DNA of 64,000 nucleotides from Tetrapyrgos nigripes (GCA_013368315.1 JAACJM010000090.1:62001-126000); one strand, 5' to 3'; positions 9,972-21,974 are shown, numbered from the stretch's first letter. The notes: generated from the sequence alone by a model not told the origin. Translations and numbers: made by a program.

Positions 9972-11108
9972 AGTAGTGGAAGAGTAGGATGTTGAGAGTG
10001 GAGAAGGTAGCAGAAGCTGACTGAATTATATGCGGAGACCATAGAGGCTGGGACTTTCCATTTGTCTCGCTACTGATTACATCGATTGTGACGCTGACGA
10101 CCTCCAATATCCGCGGAGTACTTGTAAGGTAGGCTGCGGTAGATATAAGAGACATAGATAGCGGGGTGGGCGGAAAGTGGAAAATCGTTGAGTCAATGTT
10201 CGCGCAGAAGGAAACAAGACTCAAGATACGCACCTGGTCAGACGCCGTGTTCAGTCGGTAATCTTCAAAAACATTTCCTCACTCGTCGCCAGCCTTGAGC
10301 TCGCTTTCGATAATCCTGTCAGTGATGCTACCAGACAATGCCATATCCCGTTCATCCTTTCCCTATAGACCTTCCCTCCGTATCTCCATTTGCTCCATCT
10401 ACAACAGATTCTTCAAAAGTCGCGTCACGACAAAATCATAGGGAAGAAAACTATCAAGATGAGGATGCCTGGAGCTAGGAGTCACAGGAATAAGTAACTG
10501 GACAAGGCGGGAGGAAACAAAGATCTGGATAAAAGAGAGGTCGGTCAGATATGCGTAAAACAGTAAGAACGGTAACACACTTGGACACTAGCAAGGCTTA
10601 AATTTATTATCCATTTCACGGCCAGGATGGTTGACGTTGTGCAAAGTATTCGCTTCATTTGACAATACAAAATAGAAGACGCCCCGTAGTACCTGACATG
10701 GAGACTTATCGGTGATTTCAGGCGATTTTCGGATACTTTTGAGGCAATAAGCGTTTCCGGGAAAGCGTATTCATCAAAGTAAGCCAAAAGAAAACCATGC
10801 ATACTCACCACTATCCATAGCTTCGTATGCTTGAGCCCGTCTTTTGAGTTTCTGAGGTGTAGTGATGCATCAGCTTGCGGAAAAGTCGCGCATCAGCCAG
10901 CCAGGACAGCAGGAATAGCAAACTGGGGAGATAAACAAGGGGAACATGGTGGAGGTCGCGGAAAGAGATGTACAAATGTCACATGGCTTTGCGTCGGCAA
11001 AATAAGGGTAGCTATCTCTTCGATAAGAGGAAAAGTAAGCAGAGTACATCCAAAAAACTAGTAGTGTGTATGTGGTCTTCAAGTGAGTGGTATATAGATA
11101 AATCTTAA
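9972..11108. other. Intergenic between the tandem paralogues
   Basis: The interval holds the promoter side of the upstream paralogue (9972-about 10250) and the 3' side of the second. Several minus-strand GTGAGT/GTGCGT donor-like sites (about 10230 and 10805) hint at 5' UTR introns or a lost small gene. The translations carry no recognisable domain, and I call no coding gene. Confidence 0.35.
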
Positions 11109-12943
11109 CTACAGCTCTCGGTCCAGGTCACTGTCGTCCTGGATTTCCCTCTTGCTCTCCTTCAGACGCGTCTCTACGACCAGACGATGGAACAGCATAT
11201 CTGTCCACTGGTTGTGTTCAAATGGAAGGACATCTACAGAAAAATAACGCGAAAAAAACATCATCACCTTATTGAATAGAGCACAGAAGAAAAGAATACA
11301 ACTTACAGTGCAAACAATCCCAATACCCCGTATGCGCATCAATTCTCTGGAAATCCATCGGCCAGAAATCGAGATATACCCATCGAGCCCCCCTGCCATT
11401 CCACACGCTGTCGTTTTCCTCATTCCTCTCTTGCTCGTAATTCCGGATCGCTTCTCTCCACTTCTCGTTTCTAGAAGGAAACATATCCCAATCCCACTCT
11501 TCTGGCTCCGGTTTATCGTGACCGGCTTGGAGAGACCAGTTTCTGGCTTCGTGGATGGAGGAGAAGGGTTGACGGTATTGTGGGCAGATGGGATGTCCGG
11601 GTGAAATGGATCGGAAGAAGAGAGTGGTGTGGGAGAGAGGGGCAAGGTTGGCCATGGTTACTCTGATCTATATGTGACGAGTACGTTTAGAGGATATTGT
11701 AAATGGAAAAATTAGAATACGACGCACCATCTCAGAGTAACCATGCTCAATTCTTCTCCTGAAGCTTTCATAGTCGGTTTCTTCGACGTAACCCCGTAGT
11801 CTTACACGACTCCACTATTTCACGCCAAAACGTCAGTAAGGTATAAAAAAGAACTTCGGGTGAGATACTCACATGCGCCCCGTTACTAATGACAACCAAG
11901 CTATCCTCGTCAACGCCCTTTGCCCTCTCTCCTTCCCTTTCCTTCGTCATCTCTGCAAGAGCGGCCTGCCACTCATTGACCGTAAAGTAGTGATGATGAT
12001 GTTGGTATCCCCATTCCGCCCTGAATATCTTCTTCAATTCATCGGGAGTGACCAACGATTGAGCGACGATATGCGTGAGTATGGGTCGCTGAGCACGAGA
12101 GAGGGGGATTCCGGCACGTTTAACGAGTTCTTGACAGGTAGGATGGTTCATGTCGAGACGAAATTGAGGAGCGAGACCTTCGCCTTGGAGAGGTCCTTCG
12201 TTGTATGGCTCAAGCCTAAGATCGGATTGGAAGATTCGATGGTGCAAGGTGTAAAAGTGGTGTGTTGTAAGGGAATCTGATGAATGTAACGGCGAGTTAA
12301 AACGCAAAGACGATGAGAGCTATGGAAGAGAGGTGAAGAAAAACGAAGGAGATGACTCACCGCCAACGACGAATATCCCTCCAGGACTTTTCAACAACCT
12401 AATGACGAACTCCTCGATATCGAATGGTATAACTTCGCCAAAGTCTGCTTCCCAAACCCAATTCGAAATCTCCAAAACGCGTTGCTTCTTCTGCTCCTCG
12501 GTCAACTTGACACCACTGGCGGGCTCGGGTTCAGGTTCAGGATCGACCAGCCGAAGCCCTGGATCTACGCCGTGCTTATTGTAGATATTTATGTACCTAT
12601 CGAGTTCTTCATACGTCGTAAAACGCGGATTACGAGGTACCCAGCGTCCGTAAGCGCATTTGTCGGGAGGGCAATAGGGAGAATATTTCTTAACTTCGAG
12701 CTGTTCGGTGGAAGGAGAGGGAATTTTGACTTTGGCGAGTCCAGAACCATGATGAGATGTTTCGGGGTGAAGGTCTTGGAAGATGGGATTAAGTGGGTTC
12801 GCGTCGTCGCCGCCGCCGTTGAAGTGTTGTGTGTAGTTCTTGAATGGAGTTAGGTGAGTCGATGATAGAAAGAGTAGTACAGCGCCAATGGTCAATATAG
12901 GCAGGAGGTTGCAAAGGCGTTGCATTGACACATGATTTAGCAT
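11109..12943 (-). CDS. GDSL/PC-esterase-like (TBL/Cas1-type) membrane protein, probable O-acyl transferase or esterase
   Basis: Five exons, 12943-12361, 12276-11873, 11814-11728, 11667-11307 and 11233-11109, join without a stop into 519 residues with GT-AG introns of 58-84 bp. Residues about 10-28 form a single membrane segment after a short basic tail, giving type II topology with a lumenal catalytic domain. The nucleophile block is VVGGDSLTTHHF (Asp195-Ser196, the Asp codon split by intron 1). The C-terminal block is DCLHYVLPFEHNQW with Asp475 and His478, the DxxH pair typical of PC-esterase/trichome-birefringence-like proteins that acetylate or deacetylate wall or secreted polysaccharides. 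Substrate is unknown. The broken paralogue lies 1.1 kb away in the same orientation. The start is the first ATG of the frame, just before the membrane segment. Confidence 0.8.
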
Positions 12944-13839
12944 GGTGGTGGAGGATTAGGATGTTGTAAAGAAGAACGTGATGAAGAGGAGTAAATTTAT
13001 ACACAGAAAGTAATAGTGATCGAAATATGTATTAGTCTAGTTCGTCATTTAGTGGCAGCGTACATACTCACCTTGTAGAGGTACACTGGCCTCGCCCCCA
13101 AGTCTTTTTTCCTGTCCTAATTAGATGATGACTGTCTCACGCAGTACAACTCGAAGAAACGAAACCGCACGCAAAGCTGTCCGACCATCGCGATGCGAGT
13201 TACTTTGACGGAAATTCATTTGGGGCGCTTACGAAAGGTGAGGAGGAGGAGGAGGAGGAGGAGGCTGAGAGCTTAGATGTGGTCTACAGTTGAATATCTG
13301 GACCCGAAAAGGGGGTATGAGGTCCATGAAGTAGTAAGGTGGGTATTTTGGCGGTTGAGGCGACGTGTTTACCGACGGGACAGCAAGAATGGGTTCGAGC
13401 AACGAGACAGAAGAGGGCATATAGTCAGTCTTTGTCAAATATAAGCTGAAGCTGGAGCCTGAGCAGGAGCTGAGTACGCACTAAAAACCATGGCTGATAC
13501 CACGCTGAATCTTGGAACGAGTGGGACTTTTTTTGGCTACGATGTTCGTCGTTGTGAACAATCAGAGCTAGAAATAGTAATCCTTTGAGTCATAAAGGGA
13601 GATACAGATACAGATAACAACTCACGACGCTTTTTCCGCCTTTGCCTATTGTAACTATGAGAGGTTCTGCAACATCATTCCCTTTTCTCCGTGATTCTTG
13701 CCGATTTCCTAGGTATTTCCGACATATCCGTGAATTCTTTACCACTTCTTCGAGGAGTAGCGCGTCTGGGCAGAGTTGGGCTCGGAGAAAAGGAACACCA
13801 GGTGGTTTGCACAGCTTTCGGCGTGCGGGGATTTCCGAA
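12944..13839. other. Intergenic; short AGG microsatellite
   Basis: This is the promoter side of the intact GDSL-like gene. A run of about nine GAG/AGG triplets lies at about 13237-13264. A 69-codon minus-strand frame (13438-13229) ends in a polyproline stretch encoded by that run, which is more likely chance than a gene. Nothing else is recognised. Confidence 0.4.
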
Positions 13840-14120
13840 TTACGAGGCCTTTAGGCTGAGTTAATTATGAGGCCTCTTAAAGGCCGAGTTAACTTATGTC
13901 GACCTCGAAAATTTTACCACGACCTCAAACTCCCACCCCTTTTCTTTGCCGCTCAATCGGCTGTATGACCACTGCGTGTCGTCACCAGTCGTCACCAGTC
14001 ATCACCCCACGCCGGTCTCTACTTTCCCGACAACCCGAAATGTCCAGACTCAGTCTGGACCGGGTCCAACGACCGTTGACGTCATGCCAGCGTGTCAACT
14101 CATCTCGCCTTCACTGCCAC
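13840..14120 (+). repeat. tRNA-like boxed repeat, copy B
   Basis: This copy begins TTACGAGGCCTTTAGGCTGA, with the GAGGCC start repeated once at 13869. Its B box is degenerate (CCTCAAACTCC). It continues into GCCGGTCTCTACTTTCCCGA and the palindromic TCCAGACTCAGTCTGGA. It lies some 470 bp outside the left end of the giant element, and the sequence up to that end looks like diverged repeat of the same kind, including GGGTTCAAACTCCC again at about 14562. Confidence 0.6.
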
Positions 14121-14205
14121 ACCTTGGGCGGCGTTGCATATTTCCAAAGATCTCTGTGCAAACTTAAATTTCGGATTTTTCAGTGCCATTTTTGCTCGCC
14201 CGGGT

Positions 14206-14252
14206 CTACTCCATATGGGACCAATTTGAGGCCGAACAGCCATATGGAGTAG
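14206..14252. repeat. Inverted repeat, 13-bp arms
   Basis: CTACTCCATATGG at 14206-14218 pairs perfectly with CCATATGGAGTAG at 14240-14252 across a 21-base loop. It lies in the repeat-derived flank of the giant element and has no known function. Confidence 0.75.
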
Positions 14253-14597
14253 CTCCGGCACCAAGCATAAATTCGTCATTTATGTTTGCCCAAGAGATCT
14301 TTCCAAATATGCATTGCCGCCCAAGGTGCCAGCGTCGTGCTTCATGGGATACTTACTTGTGTCCATGGCTTTCTCTCCGGAAGTGTGGCCATACTAATTA
14401 TTATCCGAGATTTGCCAACACTCGCTGTCCTACTTCCTCCACTTCTGAAGCTTGGCTTCAGCCTCGATGCCCTCATAATTCTTGCCTCTCCGTCGTCGTT
14501 AATTTATGTTTAATTTATGTCATACTGTTAGCAACCTGTAGTAACCTCAAAGTCTTTTCCATGGGTTCAAACTCCCAACTTATTTTGCTCATACTAC

Positions 14598-14993
14598 CAC
14601 CTGTACATCTTACATCCGGTAACCAATATAAATGATATGCACCCGGGGTTGATCCAAATATCCTGCAATCAAAGTTGTTGTTCTCCACTACCTGGCAGGA
14701 TTTCTGCCAGTAAACGCCCAATTTCTACCATTAAGGAAGGTAGATCCAGTCTCCCTTTAAGATAGGAGTCCAGATGGTTCCTTGGAAGTACCAGCAGATA
14801 CATGTCCGATGTTCCGAGGTACGTCATCACTGGCAACTCTCTCCCGAGACCATCAACCAGCATGATCACTGACTTGTCGGCACTTCTTCCAACACCACCG
14901 CCATCGTCCCTCGCTTATTTCGTTCCGCCCTCCCGCTGTCCCATCAATATATCAACATCTTTGCACTTCGGTTTACCGAATGTTGTTATTCTT
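14598..14993 (+). repeat. Left terminal inverted repeat of the giant element
   Basis: 396 bp starting CACCTGTACATCTTACAT and ending GTTGTTATTCTT. It aligns base for base with the reverse complement of 39464-39877 apart from about 16 substitutions and one gap of about 18 bases near 14890. Similarity stops sharply after 14993, about 170 bp before the first KDZ start codon. Confidence 0.9.
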
Positions 14994-15165
14994 GCCTAAC
15001 TCCTACTACACCAATGTCAACTCTCTGCAAAGCATATGTATCCGCTGTTTGAAGGCTCTCAACATCTATCCAAGCCATCTCGTCATCGTTCTACCCGTTC
15101 CCAGACAACTTTGTCATCTCCACCACTGTCCCAACCCTCGGTACACCTCGACCTCCTTGTCCATC

Positions 15166-18100
15166 ATGACTAGAGGGCATAAACGCAAGACACATCAGCA
15201 CGGTTAGGGCCCAAGAAGCTAGCAGAGGTAAGGCAGAAAGCTGCAGAACGTCGGGAGGAACTTCTTGCAGGTACATGTTACGAGCTGTAGTCTATGTACA
15301 TGATCTAATGACAGTTCAAGGTCTCAGTCATCGTTCGTGAGCAGTTCTGGATGATATCACCGGTGCTCCCCCCTCCACATCCCAACATGATATTCACATG
15401 GATGACATTGGCGATTTCTTTACGGGCGCTGGCGCAGACAGTGATGACGACGGTCATACCTCTGCAGAAGCTGTTCCTAACCAGACAGCAGAAGTCTATC
15501 AAGTGGTTATGGAGACCTACGGCCGCCACGTATATATGGATCGGTACGTATTTTTGTTGGACTGTCTGTTGGTCTACCTCACCTTACTTATTTGCAGCCT
15601 TCCCAAGGCCAAAGTTAAACGGCAAAGCAAGCAAACATGGAAGAATAGGCTGGACGCTATGCACTTGAAGTGGAGCCATCTTTACCCTTCCCTCATGGAC
15701 GCGTTCATTGCCTGGAACTATGCCAACACTCCCCCAGACATTGAAACCTCTCCCACTGTTGGCGACTTCCTCGATCCACCCTCTGGAACGTTTGGTATCA
15801 ATATATTCGACATCTACTCCCTGGCACGTTCTGCTGTTATACCCTGTGACCCCGCCGATGGTTTGCAAGTGGCCTTGGTGCAGGCTGGTTACCTGGGCAA
15901 CACACCCGACTATCCTTCAGTTGCCATTTCCCTTCAGACACTCAATTTACTCTTCACAATTCGGCTTCATCAAGCAGGGTTCAGCATTGAAGCATTCACT
16001 CGTGTAGTCTGCCACTTGTACAAGGTAAGTCTCTATTTTTCACGCAAGTCAAAGCAGTGTGCTCATTGTCGTTCAGATGGCTTACTGTCGATACCATCGG
16101 ACTGTCTTTTCTGATGCGTTTGATAACTATTTGGCGATATGCCGGGGCGTTGATCAGAAGGTTGCTCAGGCACTAGGTCATCACACACCAAATTACCGTG
16201 TCCTCCACAGCTGTCCACCTTGCAATTACGAGGTATGTCCTCTCCTTTCTCTCCTGTCTCTTTATCATTAGGGCTAACTACATGTATCATACAGCTTGAA
16301 GGTGAACCTCCTCTCACCATCTCCAGGATGTTTGTTTGTGATGGCAATAATTCCCTCCGTCGAATCAGACCGGCTGCTGGCCGCCGAGTGGCAGATCAAC
16401 AGATTTTCACTGACAGCGACTACTTCCTATCCACCGACTACGTTGACACCTTCGCTAACGAAGTCAAGGCACGCAAGTCAAACGTCATGGATGATGACAA
16501 TGACCCGGAGTTTGAAGATGTCGAAGACGAGCCACACGGTGATCCCACTGATGGCGGCACTGATGAGTACTTGGCGTCCTGTACGAAAAACTGGAAGGCT
16601 GCGAGCACGGATGCGAAGAAGAAAATGTGGAGTATTTTTGTGGAGACGGGGATCTTTGCTAGTGCATGTCGGCATGGGTTCATTCTTTGGTTAGCACATG
16701 ATCAGGAGCAGAGAATTGTGAGTAGTGTTCTCTGTCCTTGTTTCTGTAGCTTACTCAACCCTGCAGAGCAAAATATGGGCTCGCCATGGTCGGTATGGCG
16801 CTTGAAGTATTTGGACATGATTGGATCCTCAGTTACGATATTGGTTGCAGCTTTTCGTCGACTATCAAGAACAGCAGTCTGGGAGCACGGTTTCAGGAGA
16901 AGAATTGCCAGACCTGTGTGAACACTTTCCATGCCTACTCGCACAAATTTTTATGCCAACTCTTCTATCATCCCCTTAATATCGACGGTATGGGTCTTGA
17001 AGACCTGGAGACCCTCGAACGCATCTTCTCTGCCTCTAATCATCTCGCCTCCATCACACGCTATGCCACTGCCTTTCGTCATCGAGTTCTGATAGACATC
17101 TTCTTCCAGCAATGGGACCGATAAAAATACCAGAACCTCGGGCAGATGCTCTACAACAATTACATCCAGGCTCTTGTCACCATCGAAAAAGACGGCTTCA
17201 ATCTCAATCATGACCTCAAAACTCTCAACTTGACTACTGTGGATTTGGAGACTTACACTCAAGATCAGGCCAACCATTTCTTGAACCTGGGGAAGGAAGC
17301 ACCAGAAGATTTACATGCCGTTGCATATGTTGAGCTCTTGCAGGAGTATAGAACTTTGAGGTATGCCTGACCTTTTTACCTACCTTACCATTTGCTAATC
17401 AATGTGTCACGGTGCTCAAGCTGACAAGGCTTCGGACCGTTTCCGAATGCACACGCCTAAAGACTATCAGCCCCTCACACCACAAGCATCATACAACAAC
17501 AACATGTCGGAAATGCGTAAGGTTGAGACCAGTCGCCGGTACCTCACTGAAAAGTGAGACCAAGTCCTTCTTGATTTGATCCAGCTTGAGTGTTCTATGA
17601 ACATTCCTGAAGGCGAGCGCTGGAAACCCTCCTTGAGACCCTCAAGTACATGAACGACTAGGAATACCGACAGGCATTAGAGGCTCTTCACAAACTTGTC
17701 ATTCAGCATCTCTATGAACTGCATTGACTCAATCTTTCCCAGACCGGTGAGTTTGTTCTTACTAATTCTTTTTTATCTATGTACTTATAATAACCAGGAT
17801 ACAAAATGCGAACACACATCGCCGCTGCCCTTCAAAAACATTCCAAAGCCATCCGACAGGCCGTGAAACGATACAACAATGCGGCCGCCAAGCTCAACCC
17901 TCCCCGAGAAGCTCTTGACTGGTTGAAGGTCTCTCACTTTTCGTTCCTCGACCAATTCAATATTCTTCAGGACTCTCGGCACACCCTTCTCGAAAAACTG
18001 TGGTCCAAACCACTCATTCGGGAGCTCATGAAGAAGCACCGCCGTGTACAGCAAGCAAGAGGCGAGATTCTTCGATGCAATGTTGAAATCTGCTGTCTTC

Positions 18101-18635
18101 ACACTTCCATTGTCGACAAGGAGAAACACTTCAGAGCAGTGCTTGAGGGACTCGCAGGCAGGCCGATGTTTGGACCTGTGAACGAATATGTTGTATGCAG
18201 GCGCCGGATCAACCGGGTCATCATGTCCAGGCTTCAAGATATCTACAACTTAGAAGGTTTTACCGGTATGACAAGCCCAGGCATACGGAAAGGCTCTCAA
18301 CCGTCAAGTGGTCCTTCACCTCCTCCTGGTAAGCATTCCCAGTGACTTGCAAGCTTCATGTCTGACAAGGGACCCAGGTCCTCCTCTTACTTCCTCTACT
18401 GCTACCAGTAAGTGTTTCTCACTCTCAAAAATTACTATCAATTAACATTAACCAGTTTCCAGGCTCCCATGCGCAAGACCATATGACGAGTTGCAACAGC
18501 CATCGCTCAACCGGTTTATCTGGCCATAACGAAGAACCACCTTCCGACGAGTCGGATTTTGAGGAGGACGACGAAGTCAACAACGGCATGGGCGCTGTTG
18601 TTGATTTTATCTCCAGTGTCTCCGTTCATGGTTAG
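15166..18635 (+). pseudogene. KDZ transposase with CxC1-type cysteine cluster, degraded
   Basis: Spliced reading gives a near-complete KDZ-superfamily transposase. An acidic N-terminal part (DDIGDFF region) leads into VDQKVAQALGHHTPNYRV and SCPPCNYELEGEPPL, the region typical of CxC1-type KDZ proteins. The core keeps all three blocks I expect for the RNase H-like catalytic fold: FVCDGNNSLRR (about 16330), LSYDIGCSF (about 16835) and GLEDLETLERIFS (about 17000). The C-terminal region (17806-18345) and an acidic tail ending at 18635 follow. Introns are short, for example 15544-15597. Lesions are in-frame TAA at 17122-17124, TAG at 17659-17661, TGA at 17725-17727, and frame loss near 15205 and near 17635. 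The gene points inward from the left TIR, the usual place for the element's own transposase. The family call comes from remembered motifs and is strong. Confidence 0.85.
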
Positions 18636-18810
18636 GTGTCTGTGAGGGCTGTATACTTTCCTGCATTACATACAATCTTGTATTCATAACCTGTACTCTT
18701 ATTACACGCTCTCAATTTTTATACGTCGGTCACACAATGATTAGTGAAAGGAAAGCAATTTCTATTAGGCCAGCCAAAGGTAGTCGGTAGACAAGACGTT
18801 TGTGATCCTC

Positions 18811-19880
18811 CTAATCTTCTGCCGATTTTTCATGCATGACTGAGTGAGTGTAGTTGATATCCTCTGTACTCTCCCCTGCAATATGCTCCAAACCCTCCCG
18901 ACGTGCCCAAATCTTGAACCAGTCATAAACCTCCTGATACAATGTCAGCCAGTGTGCCATGGTAGACAAATGATCCAAATTGATGTACCTTAAGGACTTG
19001 CAGTTGGTACTTCTTCACGACCTCTTTTCTCTCATCATTGTTCTTTGCAGATGCCAATTCTTCTTTGACTATTATAAATCTCCAAACCGGATGATGTGAA
19101 TTCCATGCTTTGAACACTGAGAGTATATATGCGCAGATGATTTCTGAAGTGCAGGGAGTGAGATGGAGAAAGTCGTGAAGGTAAGGCTGCAGAAAGCTGT
19201 TGGGCACAAATCGCCATTCCCACTGTGAAGACCCAGACATGGGCGATATGATTATCGGACTGCAAGTAACAAACTTTTATCCTCTATCAAAAAATTACTC
19301 CACCTCCTCGCACTGCCGTCTTGGTTCAACCCTTTTCACGAGCCTCCTTTCACGCTCCTTGGTTGCCAAGATGTCCCACCTACTCTCGTGATACCTTCGT
19401 TGATTGTCACGACAAATCATTTGGCACCTGGACTGCTCTTCGTCTGGAGCTTGCTGTTGTCTAAAAGCCAGGGACATGAACAGTGAACCGGAAGGATCTC
19501 AGCTTAAGTACATACCTTTCATAATAAGAAGCCTTCACTTTGGCAAGCTTTTTCTCCCGATTTCTGTAAGAGACAGGTAATTAGCGCAGCATAATGAGGC
19601 AAACCGTGAAGACCAACTCCTGATAGTATCGTTTTGCATACTCTCGCTTTGTTAACTTGCGGTGAAATTGGTGCCTTCATCGAGTAATGAGGGTGACAGC
19701 ATCAGGGTAGAGCTCAAGTAGCAGATGGTGTTTGAGAATCCACACCCGTTCCTTTGGACCACGAAGATCTGGTCTTCTGAAGACTGGAGGTTGGCTAGTA
19801 CTGTAGTGGTCGACATTGTCGTTGGGATGAAGAGTCTCCATGATGTCCCATACCACATCATCATCTGAATCTCGTTGGTT
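18811..19880 (-). pseudogene. Basic coiled gene of unknown function, between KDZ and TET/JBP genes
   Basis: Minus-strand pieces join through short GT-AG introns. The order is DDVVWDIMETLHPNDN, KERVWILKHHLLLELYPDAV, then NREKKLAKVKASYYER, then a basic run CRDNQRRYHESRWDILATKE, then SSQWEWRFVPNSFLQPYLHD, AWNSHHPVWRFIIVKEEL and a last exon EVYDWFKIWARREG ending at 18811. A TGA falls after VTLITR at about 19680, in a CGA TGA context. The Arg/Lys/Glu-rich segment resembles the one in the gene at 29.0-30.8 kb. I do not recognise a named domain. The 5' end is not defined, since no clean start was found upstream of 19880. A minus-strand partner convergent with the KDZ gene, it is part of the element cargo. 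Confidence 0.5.
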
Positions 19881-20369
19881 GTCCGAGGGGCTGCTTTACA
19901 TGAAGGTAGAGTCGGAGTAGAGTAAAGGCTCCTGGGTTGAACTCAGCTATGTAGTTATCGAGTTCTTCGGAGTTAGATGCGTTGTGAAGCCAAGATCAAC
20001 TGGGTGGAAGATCACCATTGTGTGTAGAAGATCACCATGAAATGGCTTCGAAGTTACTTGTAGGACTGTAGAATGTGTCAAACCACTATAAAACGTACCG
20101 TTGGATACTTATGAAAGTAACTAATGATGTTGTAGCTTTTTGAGGTGATAGGTAGGACAAGAGGAAAGGACATCAAAGTAGCCAAAACATCAACATGATG
20201 TACATAGCAAACTTACATCAAGTCTTGACAACTTTCGAAACTGCTTCTCAACAAGTTTCTTCAACTCAACAGTATAATGGTTTGCAATTATTGAAAAACT
20301 ATGTTCTTTCGTCAATTGAAGAGTATAATAGCTAGCATTGGACAATATAGTACATTCAAAATAAGTAGA
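19881..20369. other. Inter-cargo spacer, no gene recognised
   Basis: This AT-rich stretch lies between the coiled gene and the 3' end of the TET/JBP gene. It contains a near-repeated phrase around ATCACCATTGTG and GATCACCATGAAATGG (about 20005-20045). It may hold the unrecognised 5' exons of the coiled gene. Confidence 0.35.
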
Positions 20370-21960
20370 CTAGTTGGATACGCATATTTTAGTTGATAGG
20401 GAGGCAAGCTCTTCTTTGGTAGGAAGAAGAGCTAGACCCATTTTCCACTGTTGCAGCCAGTCCTGCTCAGCTTTCGCTGCCTGCTCTGGGGACAGAGATT
20501 TCCGATACTCTTTAGCTGACTTGCACCCATAATCTACCCACCGAAAAAGTCCTCCTGCTGTGAATTGCGTGAAGGAGTATCGTGTTTCGTGGTCGTGAAT
20601 CCTAGTGTTGAAATGCCTCAGCGTGCCCGAGGGTATGAAGATGACCGAACCAGGGGGAAAGCGAATGACAAGCTTGAGGTCAGGAAGTACTAAATGTCCT
20701 CTATGGACGGGGTTGAACTTGCCGAGAGCAAAAACTGCACACCACCCGAAAGCAAGGTTCATATGATCGATGTGGTCCAAGCAAACGGTTTTGTGGCCAA
20801 AGTTCCAGGTGCAGGCCACAAAGACTCGACTGGCAAAGATTTGGGGAAAAGAAGGGGAATGATTTCGGAGAGTCTTAAGGTGGCTCTCATAGTATTCATA
20901 AAGTCTTGGTGCCCAATCCTGAAATAAACCTATAGGTGGATTAACGACGCAGTGCTTGGGAGAGCTGCCAAAAACCTACTGTTAGCAAAGCCCACTAGCC
21001 GAACAAGAGCCCAGTGGTTGATCAGTCTGTTCAATACAGCCCGATTCTTATCATTATGCGCAAATGCTTGGGGATACTAAATGACGGGGACCTCAGAGTC
21101 AGGCCTCAAGAACAACGTAGAGGATTTACAGTTTGACCACCTCCATATAAGCCTCCGTCCGTCAGTGAAGGAAAGCTGCTGCAATGACCATCTCGTTCTC
21201 TGACAGTGAAGGATGCCTTACGTCGCTCATTGATGATGGCCTGAGTTGCCGCAGGAACAACATCTGACTGCCAAGTCGAATCGTTACGAGGTTGTCCTCC
21301 CAGGAAGGCACAGAGCGTGCCGTTTGCATCAAAGATGGTGGTGGGTGTACTGACCAAAGTGGAGGGTAAGCAAAGTAAACGAAACAGAGGTTGAAGAGAC
21401 TCACTGGCCATCCCACTTTACCTCCTCATAGTTGTACTTGGAGCCTGGGCCAACCAAGTCGTTCAACCAAAACACCTTCTCTGTCTTCCCTCACTTCTGC
21501 TTCCCTTGCTTCTCTGCCTTCCCTTGCTTCTCCGCCTTCCCTTGCTTCTCCGCCTTCCCTTGCTTCTCCGCCTTCCCTTGCTTCTCTGCCTTCCCTTGCT
21601 TCTCCGCCTTCCCTTGCTTCTCCGCCTTCCCTTGCTTCTCCGCCTTCCCTTGCTTCTCCGCCTTCTCTGCCTTCCCTTGCTTCTGGCCTCGGTTAGGTTT
21701 TCCAGTATATCCGGTAGAGGTGACTGGAGCATTATTGATCACTGTGAAGGTCTCGCAAGTACGCACATCCCGTGTCTGTCTGCTGAGCATTTTTGACTGG
21801 CGTCAGTTTCCTTCTCCTGCTCATGCTGACGCTTACGACGAGCCTTTGACTGAGCCTTGTCATGGGCTTTCTGAGCATCAGTTTTCGGCTGCTTGTCCGG
21901 CTTGGTAACGGGTATGAGGTCAATGGCCAGCTGTGGTTGTAAGAAATATGCAAAGTATAC
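20370..21960 (-). pseudogene. TET/JBP-type 2-oxoglutarate/Fe(II) dioxygenase
   Basis: The catalytic part is well preserved in exons 21349-21130, 21076-20980 and 20929-20370, which join in frame. Reading along, there is TIFDANGTLCAFLGGQP, then GGLYGGGQT, then VRLVGFANSLFQDWAPRLYEYY, then CTWNFGHKTVCLDHIDHMNL. This contains the HxD metal pair (codons at 20774-20766) and is followed by FGWCAVFALGKF, GGxLVLPDLKLVI-like sequence, IPSGTLRHFN with the distal His (about 20614), and TRYSFTQFTAGGLFRWVDYG with the 2-oxoglutarate-binding Arg. TET/JBP enzymes oxidise 5-methylcytosine or thymine in DNA, and Agaricomycetes carry large KDZ-associated families. The upstream exon (about 21491-21405) is continuous with a KQGKAE repeat frame except for one TGA at 21491-21493, and no in-frame ATG lies between that stop and the catalytic exons. 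Either the N-terminus is broken or an unseen exon supplies it. Confidence 0.85.
21496..21690 (-). repeat. 18-bp coding minisatellite (KQGKAE hexapeptide, about ten copies)
   Basis: On the plus strand CTTCCCTTGCTTCTCCGC repeats in near-perfect 18-bp steps. On the minus strand it encodes Lys-Gln-Gly-Lys-Ala-Glu about ten times, between a segment GYTGKPNRGQ and the TET/JBP catalytic exons. The very low divergence between units suggests recent expansion. The basic, charged tract could be a flexible DNA-binding linker. Confidence 0.85.
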
Positions 21961-21974
21961 TGACAATAGTCCAG

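Noticed and set aside
14598..14993. The two 400-bp inverted copies as chance dispersed repeats around unrelated DNA
   Set aside because: Both copies end at the same base, in inverted order, against an identical 8-mer. Independent copies would not share CATACTAC at both outer edges.
21391..21908. Plus-strand frames rich in Leu/Phe/Cys/Pro as a membrane protein gene
   Set aside because: They are the antisense reading of the KQGKAE minisatellite; the minus strand continues into a recognised dioxygenase.
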